From contig JAGTXO010000003.1 of NCBI GenBank assembly GCA_019448385.1, positions 682,001 through 746,000 of the forward strand: 64,000 bases of DNA, in the 5' to 3' direction. Made by a program: the position numbers and the translations under genes. The stretch comes from Diacronema lutheri. Its lineage: Eukaryota > Haptophyta > Pavlovophyceae > Pavlovales > Pavlovaceae. Numbering within the stretch: the first letter of the stretch is position 1; each line of letters opens with the position of its first letter. Shown one piece after another: positions 52,677 through 62,691 of this stretch. The notes beneath the pieces were generated by a model. That model ran no database searches, was not told the DNA's origin, and saw nothing but the letters and a program-made list of their open reading frames with translations.

Positions 52677-52898
52677 ATGGCCGGATTGCGGGGTCGGGTG
52701 GGGGGCTCTCTCATGAGTCACAGGCTGGGGATTGTTTCCCTAAGCGCGTTCGGCTTTGCCTTTCAAGGTGTTCGCCAACGACCTTAGACATCCGGACCGC
52801 AGCGCCCGCCGCCCAACTCCGTGCGCCATCATCCGTGCGCAACCACGCTACACACGCCAGTACGACGGCAAAGCAGCGCGGTAGGCGTGGAGCCGCGT

Positions 52899-53840
52899 CT
52901 ACTTGCCGCTCGCTTTGGCCGCGTTGATCACGTCGAGCAGTTGCTTGAGCCCCTCCTGCAGGCCGTCGCCCGTCTTGGCGGAGCACGGCTGCATGATGAT
53001 CTTGCGCCCGCGCTGACTCGTCAGCTTGAGCGCCGACATGAGCTCCTCGGGCGGCATGGCCGTGATCAGGTCCTGCTTGTTGGCGAACAGCAGCACCGTC
53101 ACGCCGTCCAGCTTCTCCTCGTCGAGCAGGATCGCCTGCGCGTACGCACGCCGTAGCGAAAGAGGTCGCGCGCGCGCGCGCGCAGGGTCGGCGCAGGGTC
53201 GGCGCAGGCGCTAGCTGACCGTGGAGGGCACGCGACGCGCGGCGAATGCGCCTCGCGCGTGGCGCGCATTGGCGCGCCGCACGAGCTCCTCCGCTGTCTC
53301 CTCGGCGCGGTTGCGGTCGGCGCTGTCGATCATGTAGATCTGCGCGCGCGCGGCGTGGCGGTCATGCCGGGTGTTTGGCGTGTGAGCGCTCGCTCGCCCG
53401 TTCGCTCGCATCCGCGCGCCTGCCAAGGGCTTCGGCGCCTCTCCGCGCGGATGCGCGGAGCGTCGCATCACGGGCGCACCAGCCCATCCGTCGCATCGTA
53501 GTAGTTCTTCCAGTACGGGCGGATGCTCTTTTGGCCGCCAATGTCCCACACGTTGAGCTTGAAACCCTCCGTTTGAACCGACTTGATGTTGAAGCCCTGC
53601 GTCGGGGTGATGTGCGCGACGTCCTCGCCGGCGAGCTGCTTGAGCGCAGTCGTCTTGCCCGAGTTGTCGAGGCCGAGCATCAGCACGCGGTACTCCTGGT
53701 CATTCTGCTTCAAGGCGCGCAGCAGCGTGAGAAGACCCTGCGCGTCGAGCGCCGCGCGGCGGTGCGGCGCGCCCACGCGCGGTCAGCACTCGGCCGGCAC
53801 GGACGCGAGCTTTCCAGAGCCTAGGCGTGCGCATCACCAT
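52899..53840 (-). CDS. ARL3: ARL3 small GTPase
   Basis: Four coding exons: 53840-53838 (the ATG alone), 53737-53480, 53339-53283 and 53135-52899, with GT...CAG introns of 100, 140 and 147 bp, giving 184 residues, the normal ARL3 length. G-boxes are intact: [42 protein letters not shown] and [19 protein letters not shown] and WDIGGQ-IRPYW point to ARL3 rather than ARL2 or ARF. ARL3 in GTP form releases lipidated cargo inside cilia and binds BART/UNC119/PDE6D-type effectors. The Gly at position 2 (MGLL) is restored only by using the one-codon exon; reading on from the in-frame upstream codons instead would give a non-family N terminus. Confidence 0.9.
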
Positions 53841-53928
53841 CCTTGATGGCGCAGAGAATGACCCGACGAATGAGACCGACGGGTTTACCGTCTCAGTCAA
53901 AACAGTTGGACTCAGTCACGGCGCGGTG

Positions 53929-56667
53929 TCATCGGTCCTTTCGACTGAGCGCGAGCGGCGGGCACGCGGTGCACGCGAGCCGCGCGCCGTGCCCGTTGCT
54001 CTCCGGCATTGAAGCACAGCGCGCGCCCAAACCGACGCTCGCACCGAGCGCGCGCGCGCCCGCGCCGCCGCCATAGCCGCCAATGCCACCGCCGCTGCCA
54101 AAGCTTTCGCCGCCGCCGTCCGCGCCGCCGCCGTGCCCATGCGCCTCGTTGGAGAGCACGTGCGCGCCCACCGCGACCGCAGCGAGCGCTGCCGAGCCGA
54201 GGAAGACGAGGTCAAACCACAGGTAGTAAAGCGGGAAGGCGTGCGCGTCGCCGAGCGCTTCTGTCACGATGCCGCGGTACCGCTCAGGCAGCGCGTTGCG
54301 CAGCAGCAGCAGCGACGCAATGAAGTAGCAGCCGAGCAGCGCGGCGAGCATCAGCGACAACTGCGACGCGCCCGTAGCCGACGATGCGGACGAGATGAAG
54401 GCTCTACGCAGCGACGTGAGAGCTCCACGCACAGATGTGACCGCGACAATTGCGACGAACGCAAAGGACAGGCCCTGCGAGAGTGTCTCGAGCAGCGTCA
54501 TCCCGTCCGCGCCGCCCACGCTGCCGCTGCCGCTCGCCCCGCGCGCGCCGCTCGCGCCAACCGCCGCCTCCGAGATGCCGTCGCCGAGCGCGTCGTTGGC
54601 CGCGCCGCCCGCGCCAGCGCCAGCGGCCGCGCCGAGCGCGGCGCCTTCGCCGGCCTCGCGCACGAACGCGGTGAGGCGCGCGCCCACCTGCGGACGGCAG
54701 GCCGGAGGACGAGCGCGCGCACGGTGAGAGCGCAGTGTGTGGGATTTGGGGGGGGGGGGGGGGGGGGCGGGGGGTTGAGCACACGTCGTTGCGCGCGCCC
54801 CGCGTGCCCCGCGCGTGCCTGCGCGATCCGAGTGACCGCGTCGACGCGCGGGCGCATGTGCCGTCCACCGAGCACGTTCGCCGCGGAGATGAGGACACGC
54901 AGTGCGCAGAAGGCAGTGAACGCATAGCCGAACGCCGCCATCGTGCGCCCCGCCGCCGACGCCTGGAAAATGAGCCGTTCGCGCTCGGACGTCGCCTCGA
55001 CGATGTCCAGGAAGAGCGCGCGACCGACCTCCGCCATCGTGTCGCCCTCAGCGGACTCGGCGGTGATTCGCTCGTCGAGCTCGACGAGCGCGTCCTTGGG
55101 CGAGGCGCGGCCGCCGCGGCGGGGCAGGCGCCGGCCGCCGCCGGCGCTGCCGCCCAGCCAGGAGCCGCCGTCACCGCCGCCGTCACCGCCGCCGTCACCG
55201 CACGCGCTGGCGCACAGGCGGCTGATCTGGCGCAGGAACCGGCCGGCCGCACCGTTGGCCGCACCGCCATCGTCCGCTGCACCGTCCAAAAGCACAGCGC
55301 GAAGCTGGCGCGCGCGCGCGTCAACGGGCGAAGACGAGGCTCTCGCGCCAAACACGCCGCCGCTGCCGGCCGGCGATGAGCCGCCGGCGTTGCCGGCCGC
55401 CGCGCCCGCGCAGCCCAGGCCCGTCGCCCCGTCCCTGCAGCCGAGCGCGCGCGCGCCGACGAGGCGCGCGCGCTGCGCGCGCAGCAGCACGAGGCGCCGG
55501 CGCTTAGCCGCGACGGCCTCAACGACCTGTAGCAGACGGTACTGCAGCGTGGAGACATCGTGCCAGCCCACAGGCCGCAGAAGTCGTCGTCCGGTTGCGT
55601 AGCCCCAGGCCACCGCGCCGGAGCCGGAGAGCGTTGCGACGATGGCGACGCCGCAGATCCCGACGCGGGCGGTGCAGTGCGCTCGCCACTGCTCGACAAG
55701 CTCGAGCGCCGCCGTGAGCGCGAGCTGCCTCGCGTCGCGCGCGCCCGCGCCGGCATGCGCGCTATCGCCATCGCCGTTGCCATCGCTGACGCCGGCGCCA
55801 CGGCCGGGCGCGGCGAGCGCGGCGAGCGCGGCGGCGGCGAGCGCGCGCGCGCACGCGGCAAGGGACGGCGCGGGTGGTCCACCACCGCTCGGAATCAGCT
55901 GCGCGCTGTCGGCAAGCCGCGCGAGCGCCGCCGAAAGCGGCGCGTGCGCGAGCAGCGGCGCAAGCGCGAGAAATGGCGCCGCTCGCGCCCCGAGCGCGCG
56001 GCCGAGGCCGAGCGAGTCGTGCAGGTGCAGGTAAGCGGAGTAGCATGGGAGCGCCCATAGGATGAGGACGAGGATCAGTGCGAGATGGACTCGCATGCCC
56101 GCGAGGCGTGCGGAGCGCGTGAGGCCGCCGCAGATCTCCAGAATCACAAGCAGCGGCAGGCAGCACGAGAAGGAGAGAGTGAGCGCGAAGAGGACGGGCA
56201 CCAACCGACGCTTCACCTGGGCACCGGATCGTAGGAGAGGCGGTCATGGGACATTTGGCGTCGCGAGGCCAGGCGCGTGAGGCTGGGGGCGACGCGCGCA
56301 GGCTCGAGCGCGCGAGGGGGGTCCCCTGCGCTCGAGCGCGGGAGCGTGCGCACTGCGCCGGTTGCGCCACACACGCGCCAAGCGCGCCTGCCTGCGCCGC
56401 CACTGCGAGCGGGGCACGCGGCCACCAGCGGCTCTCTCAGTGGCGCATCCCGAGCGGACCTATGCGCTGCGCGCGCCAAGCAAGCCACGCCGTGTTGCGC
56501 GCCGCCAGGCACGGAGCCGCGCGCACCTCGTAGTCGCGAAAGATCTGCGTGCGAAAGAAGACGAGCCCGCTGCCAAAGCATACAGCATCGGCAAGCGCGA
56601 GAAGGAGTACGTGCGTCGCGCGCACGTACTCGTCCTCGTTGATCACGTCTGCTCTCGCCGCCGCCAT
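53929..56667 (-). CDS. GPHR: Golgi pH regulator / GTG-type multispan protein
   Basis: Three exons: 56667-56527, 56216-54819 and 54687-53929, all phase 0; total about 765 residues. Exon 1 encodes GSGLVFFRTQIFRDYE and exon 2 resumes VKRRLVPVLFALTLSFSCCLPLLVILEI, matching the family N terminus. Family hallmarks near the end are FVAIVAVTSVRGALTSL, LLGCYFIASLLLLRNALP and YRGIVTEALGDAHAFPLYYLWFDLVFL. About nine membrane helices are expected. The family forms anion channels that set Golgi pH in animals and has been linked to abscisic-acid signalling in plants (GTG). The central cytosolic loop is enlarged with Gly/Ala/Ser-rich sequence, which explains the excess length. The second intron (54688-54818) starts with GC rather than GT and holds a poly-C (sense) tract. 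Confidence 0.85.
54748..54774 (-). repeat. Poly-G tract (sense poly-C) in the second GPHR intron
   Basis: About 20 G, a C, then five G, located centrally in the 54688-54818 intron. Confidence 0.9.
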
Positions 56668-56828
56668 CGCCAGCCGACTATGGTAAAGACCAAAAACAAT
56701 TTAAAGTTTAAACCGTTTTCGCCTTTTCGCTTTCCACGTCTTTCCAGGACGTAGAGACCTCGACTAGACCGGGCCGCGCGCTCGTACCGGTCGTCGCCTT
56801 GCGCGAGGAAGCGCACGCGGTCGGGACG
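56668..56828. promoter_or_regulatory. Divergent spacer between GPHR and a basic protein gene
   Basis: 161 bp between start codons; contains an A/T-rich core AAAACAATTTAAAGTTTAAACC at about 56692-56713, the most A/T-rich patch nearby. Likely a shared promoter. Confidence 0.4.
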
Positions 56829-57494
56829 ATGGCACCGACCACCGCGTACGAGGCGATGATCGCCGAGAACATCCGGCGTAACCGCGCAGTGATGGAGGCG
56901 CTCGGGCTGAATCGCACGGACGCGTGCAAGCACGAGGAGCTGCGCAACGCGGCGGACGGCCAGCGGACGAGCAAGAAGCGCGCGAGCAAGACGCAAGCGC
57001 ACGCAGCCAATTTGGGCGATTCGGGCGAGCGGCATCGTGAGGCGGTGCGCCGCTCGCAGCGCTTGGCAGATTTGGCGAGCGCTGCGCCGCTCGACGCCTG
57101 TACAGAGATCGACCCTCCCGGTGCAAGGCGGAAGCGCGCAGCTGGCGACATCGATTGCACGGGCGAGCACAAGGCCGCGCGCGACGACCACCTCCGATGG
57201 GCGGGCTCTCAGCGTCGCGCCTCGGTCGTCGGCAGTGCGAGCTACGAGCACACGCTTCACCGCGTCATGACAATGAGCGAGGCCCAGCTCAGCCGCCGGA
57301 TGAACGCGATCGAACGCGCATGCGGCCAGCACGCGGTCGTGAAGATGCGCCTCTTTGCGAGCGTGCTCGCGCTCGAGGGCTACGCACACTTGGCCGAGGA
57401 GGCGAATGCGGCGCACCAGCGGCTCGTCGAGAAGCTCGGCCTGCCGCAAGGCGACGGTGAGGAGGAGGAGGGAGAGGCGGGCGTTGACGTCTGA
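56829..57494 (+). CDS. Unrecognised basic protein
   Basis: 221 residues from ATG 56829, single exon. It begins with a short conserved-looking motif YEAMIAENIRRNRAVMEALGLN, of the type seen at the start of many plant and algal DNA-binding or transposon-related proteins of unknown role. Basic patches (KKRASKTQ, RRKRAAGD) suggest nuclear location. A C-terminal helical segment (MSEAQLSRRMNAIERACGQH) and an acidic end (EEEEGEAG) follow. A 45-C tract starts 12 bp after the stop. Confidence 0.5.
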   Translation: MAPTTAYEAMIAENIRRNRAVMEALGLNRTDACKHEELRNAADGQRTSKKRASKTQAHAANLGDSGERHREAVRRSQRLADLASAAPLDACTEIDPPGARRKRAAGDIDCTGEHKAARDDHLRWAGSQRRASVVGSASYEHTLHRVMTMSEAQLSRRMNAIERACGQHAVVKMRLFASVLALEGYAHLAEEANAAHQRLVEKLGLPQGDGEEEEGEAGVDV

Positions 57495-57504
57495 AGCCTA
57501 TTGA

Positions 57505-57505
<1 letters not shown>

Positions 57506-57550
<45 letters not shown>
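57506..57550 (+). repeat. Poly-C tract (45 nt)
   Basis: 45 uninterrupted C immediately downstream of the stop of the 56829-57494 gene. Confidence 0.97.
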
Positions 57551-57552
<2 letters not shown>

Positions 57553-57626
57553 ACCGCATTATTTTACTCTTCATCGCCGGAGCCTGATTGCCGGGGGACG
57601 CGTAAAGCTCATCGCTTGAGTTTTCC

Positions 57627-58883
57627 TCACAGGCCCTTGAGCTTCTTGTACTTGATCGTCGTCGACTGGATGTTCGTGACGATTGTCTTGCTCATGAAGA
57701 GGCTGGCAACCCACGTCGGGAACACGGGCGGCATGCGCGAGACGTTGATGAAATTGGTCACGCCGCCGCCCGCGTCCTCGAGCACGGCGATGCGCACAAA
57801 GCTGTTTGGCCCGACGTCGGCGCAGTCGCGCTCGACGTCCCACGTGGTCCAGATCGCGATTGCGGATCCAGGCTTGGGCGCGTCGCGCTCAACGCACGAG
57901 CGCATCGTGAGCGTCTTCGGGATGTTTGGCACAAACTTCATCACGCCGGGCAGCTTGAGGTGCATGCGCGCGACGTAGTCGTGGACTGGGCCGTCGTGGG
58001 TGTTGCGCAGCACCTCGACCTTGCTGCACATCACGTCGTCGTAACGGAGGAACTCCGGGTCGGCCCAGTTGCAGTGCGCGCCGAGCGCGTGCTCGAGTGG
58101 CAGCTGCATCACCATGTTGCACCGCATGAAGCGGTCGGCTCCAATCTGCGTCGTGTCGAGCGTGTACGCGCCTGTCGCGCGAGGGGCGCGAGCGGACAAA
58201 AGGTGTTGAGCCTGACTGCGCGGGGCGGCGCGCCGGCGAGCCGCGCGTGCGCGCGCACCAGCCTTTTCGCCAAGTCGCTTCCACGCGACCGAGCCGTCCC
58301 CCTGGCTGCCGAGCTGGAGGAGCACATTGGCGCGCTCGGCAACTGCTGGGTTCATCTGCAGCTGGCCCGAGATCGCGCCCAACGCGGTGTCGGCGCTCGA
58401 TGCGGCGTCAGCGAGCTCGAGGCTGCCGCTCGTCTCGTGCTTGGACGCGAGCATCGTCTGCTTGAAGGTGTCAAAGTCGGTGAGCGAGAGCAGGAAATCA
58501 ATCACGTGGCCGGTGCCCTCCTGGTCGCCCGCGTTCGCGCGCTTCTCCATGAAAGCGGGGAGGTTGGAGACGAGCGTGTCCATGTCGGCCTGGGGCGCGA
58601 GTTCAAGGATGGTCTTCTCCATCAGCTCGACGAACTGCTCGTGCAGAGCCGTGTGTTCGAACTTGTTCTCGTCGCAAAACTCGAACGCGTCATTGTGCTG
58701 CTGGACAAACGCGCTCGAGACGGCCGCAAACTCGGGCGAATCGATAACCTTGCCGATCTTCTGCAGCTGTGAGATGACGGTCTTCTCGCCCTCCGTCCAC
58801 ACGACGAGCTGCTCGTGCGCCTTGCTCGATGCCAGAGCCGCGGCTGCGGCATCGCGCTCCGCAGCGGCGATTGCCGAGTCCAT
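57627..58883 (-). CDS. BART-domain plus START-like lipid-transfer domain fusion
   Basis: Two exons (58883-58259, 58171-57627; 87-bp in-frame GT-AG intron) give 389 residues. The N-terminal half is a BART/ARL2BP domain: VISQLQKIGKVIDSPEF, FVQQHNDAFEFCDENKFEHTALHEQFVELME, then DFLLSLTDFDTFKQTMLASK, with the ENK...T motif typical of the fold that holds ARL2/ARL3-GTP. The C-terminal half has START-like features (VARMHLKLPGVMKFVPN, AIWTTWDVERDC, GGVTNFINVSRMPPVFPTWVASLF). BART domains bind ARL2/ARL3; START domains carry lipids. A role as an ARL3 effector in lipid or lipidated-cargo traffic at the cilium is inferred. ARL3 itself lies 4 kb away. Confidence 0.8.
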   Translation of the reverse strand: MDSAIAAAERDAAAAALASSKAHEQLVVWTEGEKTVISQLQKIGKVIDSPEFAAVSSAFVQQHNDAFEFCDENKFEHTALHEQFVELMEKTILELAPQADMDTLVSNLPAFMEKRANAGDQEGTGHVIDFLLSLTDFDTFKQTMLASKHETSGSLELADAASSADTALGAISGQLQMNPAVAERANVLLQLGSQGDGSVAWKRLGEKAGARARAARRRAAPRSQAQHLLSARAPRATGAYTLDTTQIGADRFMRCNMVMQLPLEHALGAHCNWADPEFLRYDDVMCSKVEVLRNTHDGPVHDYVARMHLKLPGVMKFVPNIPKTLTMRSCVERDAPKPGSAIAIWTTWDVERDCADVGPNSFVRIAVLEDAGGGVTNFINVSRMPPVFPTWVASLFMSKTIVTNIQSTTIKYKKLKGL

Positions 58884-58978
58884 CGCGATCGGCCCTTTTT
58901 ATAATAACACGCCGTCCAAAATCGCCCGATGCCGATGACGCGTGTTCACACCGCCCCTTTTGAATCGGTTGAGCGACA
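58884..58978. promoter_or_regulatory. 95-bp divergent spacer
   Basis: Between the BART-START gene and the coiled-coil gene, including CCTTTTTATAATAACACG; TATAATA at about 58900 is a plausible core element for either direction. Confidence 0.4.
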
Positions 58979-60712
58979 ATGGCGTCGCCGATGCATTCGC
59001 TCGACCCCGAACGCCTCTTCAACTTTGAGGGGCTGCAGCACGTGCTCGTCGAGCTGCTCGACGCCTCGCACAAGCAGCAGGCGGAGGTTGCAGGCCTGCG
59101 CGCCGACGTGGAGAAGCGGCTCGCCGCGCTCGCGCGCCGCGTGGATGGCATCGACGCGGCGCTCGACGCGCACGCGTCCGAACGCGAGGTGCGGCGCGTA
59201 GAGCACGAGGCGGGCGCGGCGCGCGACGCGATCGTGCGGACCATCGAGGCGCTCGGATCAAAGTTCAATGCCGCCGTCGAGACGATCGACGCGCGCGACG
59301 CGCGCCGCCTGCTCCTCCTCAACGAGGTGCACAACGAGGTGAAGGCATGCGCGCCCGCCGCGCACCTGCAGCGTGTCGAGCAGGCGCTCGTCGACCGCAT
59401 CTCGCTCGAGCAGCTACAGGGTACGCGGCAGGCGCTCGAGCAGCAGCTGCGCGCCTCCTCCGACGCGTGGCAGGAGCGCGCCGCCACGCTCGCCAAGCAG
59501 GCCGACGCGCACGACGCGGCGCTCGCCGCGCACGGGCAGCACATCGCTCGCCTCGCGACTGCCGAGGCGCTCGAGGCGGCACAGCGCGAGTTGGGCGCGG
59601 AGCTGAGCGCGCTCGGCTCGGAGCTCGGCGTGCGCCTCGCCGACGCGCGCCACGCCGCCTCCGCCTCCGAGCGGCGCCTCGACCGGCGCGCGGATGAGCT
59701 GCGCGCCGAGCTCGAGCAGCAGCTCTCCCTCCTCCGCAGGTTGGAGGCCGAGCTCAAAGCCAAGGTTGGCCGGGAGGAGGCGGCGACGCAGCTCGACGCG
59801 CTGGCGACGACGCTTGCCGCCGAGCGCCGCGCCGCCGATGCCGACACGCGCGCCGCGCGCGACGACGTGTCGCTCCGGATGGCGCAACTCGCAGCGATCG
59901 CGGAGGCGGCGGCCGAGCAGGCGGCGGCCACCGACGGCGCCGCGCGCACGCTCGCGCCGCTGGCGCAGTTCGCTGCGCTCGAGGAGCGCGCGCTGGGCTT
60001 TGCGAGCCGCGAAGAGATGCGCGTCGAGATTGACGGCCTCCGCGTCGAGGCGCTCACGCGCGCCAAGCGAATCGCAGAGCGGGTCGAACTCATCTCAGCC
60101 GAGCTCATTCGGGTCGGCGGCGCGGCGGATGCGGCGGCGGCGACGCCGAGCCGGCAGCTCGAGGCGCTGTGGGAGGCGATCGAGGAGCAGCGCGCCGAGC
60201 GCGTCCGCCTCGCGGCTGTGGCCGCCGCGGCCGCCACGACCGCGTCAGCCGCGGCCGCCGTGCCGCCCGCGCCCGCCGCACACATCGCGACGCCGAGCCC
60301 GCGCGCGCCCACGGCCGCGACAGCGAACGGCACGGCTGAGAGCGCCGGCGCGGCCGCAAGGTACGACTCGCGAATGCACCCCATCTCGGCCGCCCAGCCG
60401 TACGGCGCAGTCCGCCACGGGCTCGCCCCACGCGATGGGGCAGTGCCGAGCAGGCTCGACGACGAGCTGGCGCGGGCGAGCGGCTCGCCGTCGGTCACCT
60501 CGTCTGTCGCGAGCCCGCCGCGCAGCCATGTCGACGCGCACAATCAAGGGGCGGTCGTGCCGCTCGGCGGCGCGCTGTCGGCGGTCGGCCTCCGCACCGA
60601 CCTTGAGCGCAGGCGGCGGCAGCTCGAGGAGCGGCGGCAAAGCATTGCGGCCGTGCGACAGCGCAGCGCGGCCGCGCCCGCGCTCGGCGCCGCGTCGGCC
60701 GGGCTCGCCTGA
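58979..60712 (+). CDS. Coiled-coil protein of unknown family
   Basis: 577 residues, single exon. An N-terminal motif (SLDPERLFNFEGLQHVLVELL) is followed by about 330 residues of nearly continuous heptads (VEKRLAALARRVDGIDAAL to RIAERVELISAELI), then a disordered Ala/Pro/Ser region and a basic C-terminal helix (LRTDLERRRRQLEERRQSI). It is likely structural, perhaps cytoskeletal or ciliary given the divergent BART-domain neighbour, but that is inference. The long antisense frame across it is a composition artefact. Confidence 0.65.
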   Translation: MASPMHSLDPERLFNFEGLQHVLVELLDASHKQQAEVAGLRADVEKRLAALARRVDGIDAALDAHASEREVRRVEHEAGAARDAIVRTIEALGSKFNAAVETIDARDARRLLLLNEVHNEVKACAPAAHLQRVEQALVDRISLEQLQGTRQALEQQLRASSDAWQERAATLAKQADAHDAALAAHGQHIARLATAEALEAAQRELGAELSALGSELGVRLADARHAASASERRLDRRADELRAELEQQLSLLRRLEAELKAKVGREEAATQLDALATTLAAERRAADADTRAARDDVSLRMAQLAAIAEAAAEQAAATDGAARTLAPLAQFAALEERALGFASREEMRVEIDGLRVEALTRAKRIAERVELISAELIRVGGAADAAAATPSRQLEALWEAIEEQRAERVRLAAVAAAAATTASAAAAVPPAPAAHIATPSPRAPTAATANGTAESAGAAARYDSRMHPISAAQPYGAVRHGLAPRDGAVPSRLDDELARASGSPSVTSSVASPPRSHVDAHNQGAVVPLGGALSAVGLRTDLERRRRQLEERRQSIAAVRQRSAAAPALGAASAGLA

Positions 60713-60781
60713 ACGGCCTTGCGCCGCGAGTGAGTAGTCACCCATCTCAGTCAGTAGTGACTCGTCGGCGCGTAGCGGGAG

Positions 60782-62587
60782 ATGCTCCGCGCGGCCAGCC
60801 TCGGGCGCCGGCTGCTCGCGCAGCCGGCGGCACGCCGGCTGCTGAGCACGCCGGCGGCGCGCGCGGACGGGTTCAGCGCGGGCCTGCCGCCGCGCTCCGT
60901 TGGCGTACCGATCATCGCGTTCGGCCTCTACGGCCTCGGCTGGGCCGTGACCGAGGACGGGCGGATCACGCAGATGACCAAGGACTTTGAGTCGACGATG
61001 AAGAACATGGACCCGGAGAAGCTGAACGCCACGATCCCATCGCCCGACGTTGTGTGGAATTTGGTCTGGCCGATCGCCACCGGCCTTCTCACCTCGCTCT
61101 TCGAGTCGATCGCCGCGCGCCTCGCGCTCTCGTCCGACATGGCGTTCCTGTGCGACCAGGCGCTCGACGCCGACTTCATGGCGCCGACATCGATCGCGCT
61201 GCTGTCATTCCCGGCGGACCACCCGGGCTTCGTCGAGGCGCTCTGGGACCGGCGCGGCGTCGACAAGGTGTGGAACATCATCAACGTCTACCGCACGCTC
61301 CCGCCCGAGCAGCACGACGACGTGCTGACCAACGCGTGCATCATCGCCGCAAAGGCGGCCGCGAGCCCGCGCGGCACGAGGCTGGACGCGACGCCGTTCG
61401 TGTGGATGTTGACCAAGGAGTCGTGCGGCCCGTGCGCCTCCGCTGGCATCGAAGGCCTCGCCCACCTCTGGCAGCGCCAGCGCGTCGCCGTGCTCAAGGC
61501 GCCAGTCATCTCCGAGCTCCAGGGCCTGCGAACGTCCACGTTACCCACGCGCCTGCTCGTCGGTGAGCTGGCGAATCGGCTGCTGTGCCGCATGGCGATG
61601 GACACGCCCGCCTTCCAGACCGACGCCGACGCCGCACGCGCCTACTCTCTCGCGCTCCTCGGCCCCGCTCCGAGCGCGGACAAGAAGACGGTCTGGCAGT
61701 CCACCGGTGTGTCCTGCGGCGTGCTGCGCGCCGCGCCGGTTGCGCGCGCAACGAGCACCGCGCGCAGCACGCGCGCGCCCATCAGGGCTCGCGCTCGCCC
61801 GCCCGAGCGCGAGGTCGCGCGAGCCGGCGGAGCCGTCTGCTCGCCAGCCCCGCTGTCCCCGGCACGCTCACGGCCACTGCGGCACACACGCACACACACA
61901 CACGCGCGTGCGTGCGCTCCGCGGCCCATCCCCTCGCGCCACGCGGCAGGCGTGAGCCAGCGCGAAACGTCGTCCGCCGCGATGCGCCGGCAGCTCGAAG
62001 CGGACTTGGACACCGTCGACTCGCAGCTCGCCATCCTGCAGGCGCAGAGCGGCAAGGCGACGGCACCGACCCTGCATGAGCGCTATGGCATCTTTGCCGA
62101 CGTCGTCGTCGCCGGCGCGCTCGGCGGCGCGTACGGATATGCGCGCGCGTTTGCGCGCGCGCGCTGGCGCGACATCACGCCGTCGACGGCGCGCGCGCTC
62201 GGCGCGCACGTCGGACGGCGCTCGGCGCTCGGCGTGATGCTGCTCATCGCGCTGCAGGAGGGCGCGGTGCAGCTGAAACGCGAGCGGTACGCCGACGTGC
62301 TGCGTGGCGTGGACGCGCTGCGCGCGGCGCTTGGGCTGGGCGGCGCGGTGCCGGCCGCGCCGCCTTCCGCCGAGCGTGGCGGCGTCGGCGTCCCGCCTCG
62401 CTACACCAAGGAAGGTCTGAACGCTCTGATTGCGATCGACCTGGCCAACATTGCAGCGCTCGGCGTGATCAGCTTCGTCTTCCCCTACTGCATCCTGCCC
62501 ACGCTGCTCCAGCCGCTGCAATTCCTCGTGCCGCCCGGCTCGCCGTCCTTCCCGCTCCCGCGCGCCGCCGCCGAGAGGAGCGGCTGA
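60782..62587 (+). CDS. Mitochondrial membrane protein of unknown function
   Basis: Two exons (60782-61706, 61950-62587; 243-bp in-frame GT-AG intron) give about 520 residues. The start has a clear mitochondrial presequence (MLRAASLGRRLLAQPAARRLLS). Next come a hydrophobic segment (VGVPIIAFGLYGLGWAV), a helical domain (MDPEKLNATIPSPDVVWNLVWPIATGLL) and a Cys-containing loop (ESCGPCASAG). Near the C terminus are two membrane segments (VVVAGALGGAYGYARAF and LANIAALGVISFVFPYCILPTLL). No family recognised; likely inner-membrane. Confidence 0.6.
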   Translation: MLRAASLGRRLLAQPAARRLLSTPAARADGFSAGLPPRSVGVPIIAFGLYGLGWAVTEDGRITQMTKDFESTMKNMDPEKLNATIPSPDVVWNLVWPIATGLLTSLFESIAARLALSSDMAFLCDQALDADFMAPTSIALLSFPADHPGFVEALWDRRGVDKVWNIINVYRTLPPEQHDDVLTNACIIAAKAAASPRGTRLDATPFVWMLTKESCGPCASAGIEGLAHLWQRQRVAVLKAPVISELQGLRTSTLPTRLLVGELANRLLCRMAMDTPAFQTDADAARAYSLALLGPAPSADKKTVWQSTGVSCGVLRAAPVARATSTARSTRAPIRARARPPEREVARAGGAVCSPAPLSPARSRPLRHTRTHTHARACAPRPIPSRHAAGVSQRETSSAAMRRQLEADLDTVDSQLAILQAQSGKATAPTLHERYGIFADVVVAGALGGAYGYARAFARARWRDITPSTARALGAHVGRRSALGVMLLIALQEGAVQLKRERYADVLRGVDALRAALGLGGAVPAAPPSAERGGVGVPPRYTKEGLNALIAIDLANIAALGVISFVFPYCILPTLLQPLQFLVPPGSPSFPLPRAAAERSG

Positions 62588-62691
62588 ACGCGCCAGCCGA
62601 TGGCGGCCACTGAGTGCGCAGGCCAGTCGGATTGTGACTGGGCCGGCCGGCAGTGCGAGCCGCGAAGGTTTGCAGCCACATGCACACGTCA

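Larger units (their letters stand above)
51467..52898. other. Poorly coding region with remnant frames, palindrome, TATA-like site and poly-G
   Basis: 51509-51830 (plus) has an acidic low-complexity frame with repeated AEPG-SE-ECIAPAQ-type units and a (CGCCCG)n-like run. 52200-52560 is less GC-rich and carries promoter-like sites listed separately. A run of about 60 G begins at 52609. No confident gene. Confidence 0.4.

Noticed and set aside
58690-60543. 617-residue minus-strand frame
   Set aside because: Antisense to the coiled-coil gene; Ser/Ala/Arg composition typical of GC-rich shadow frames.
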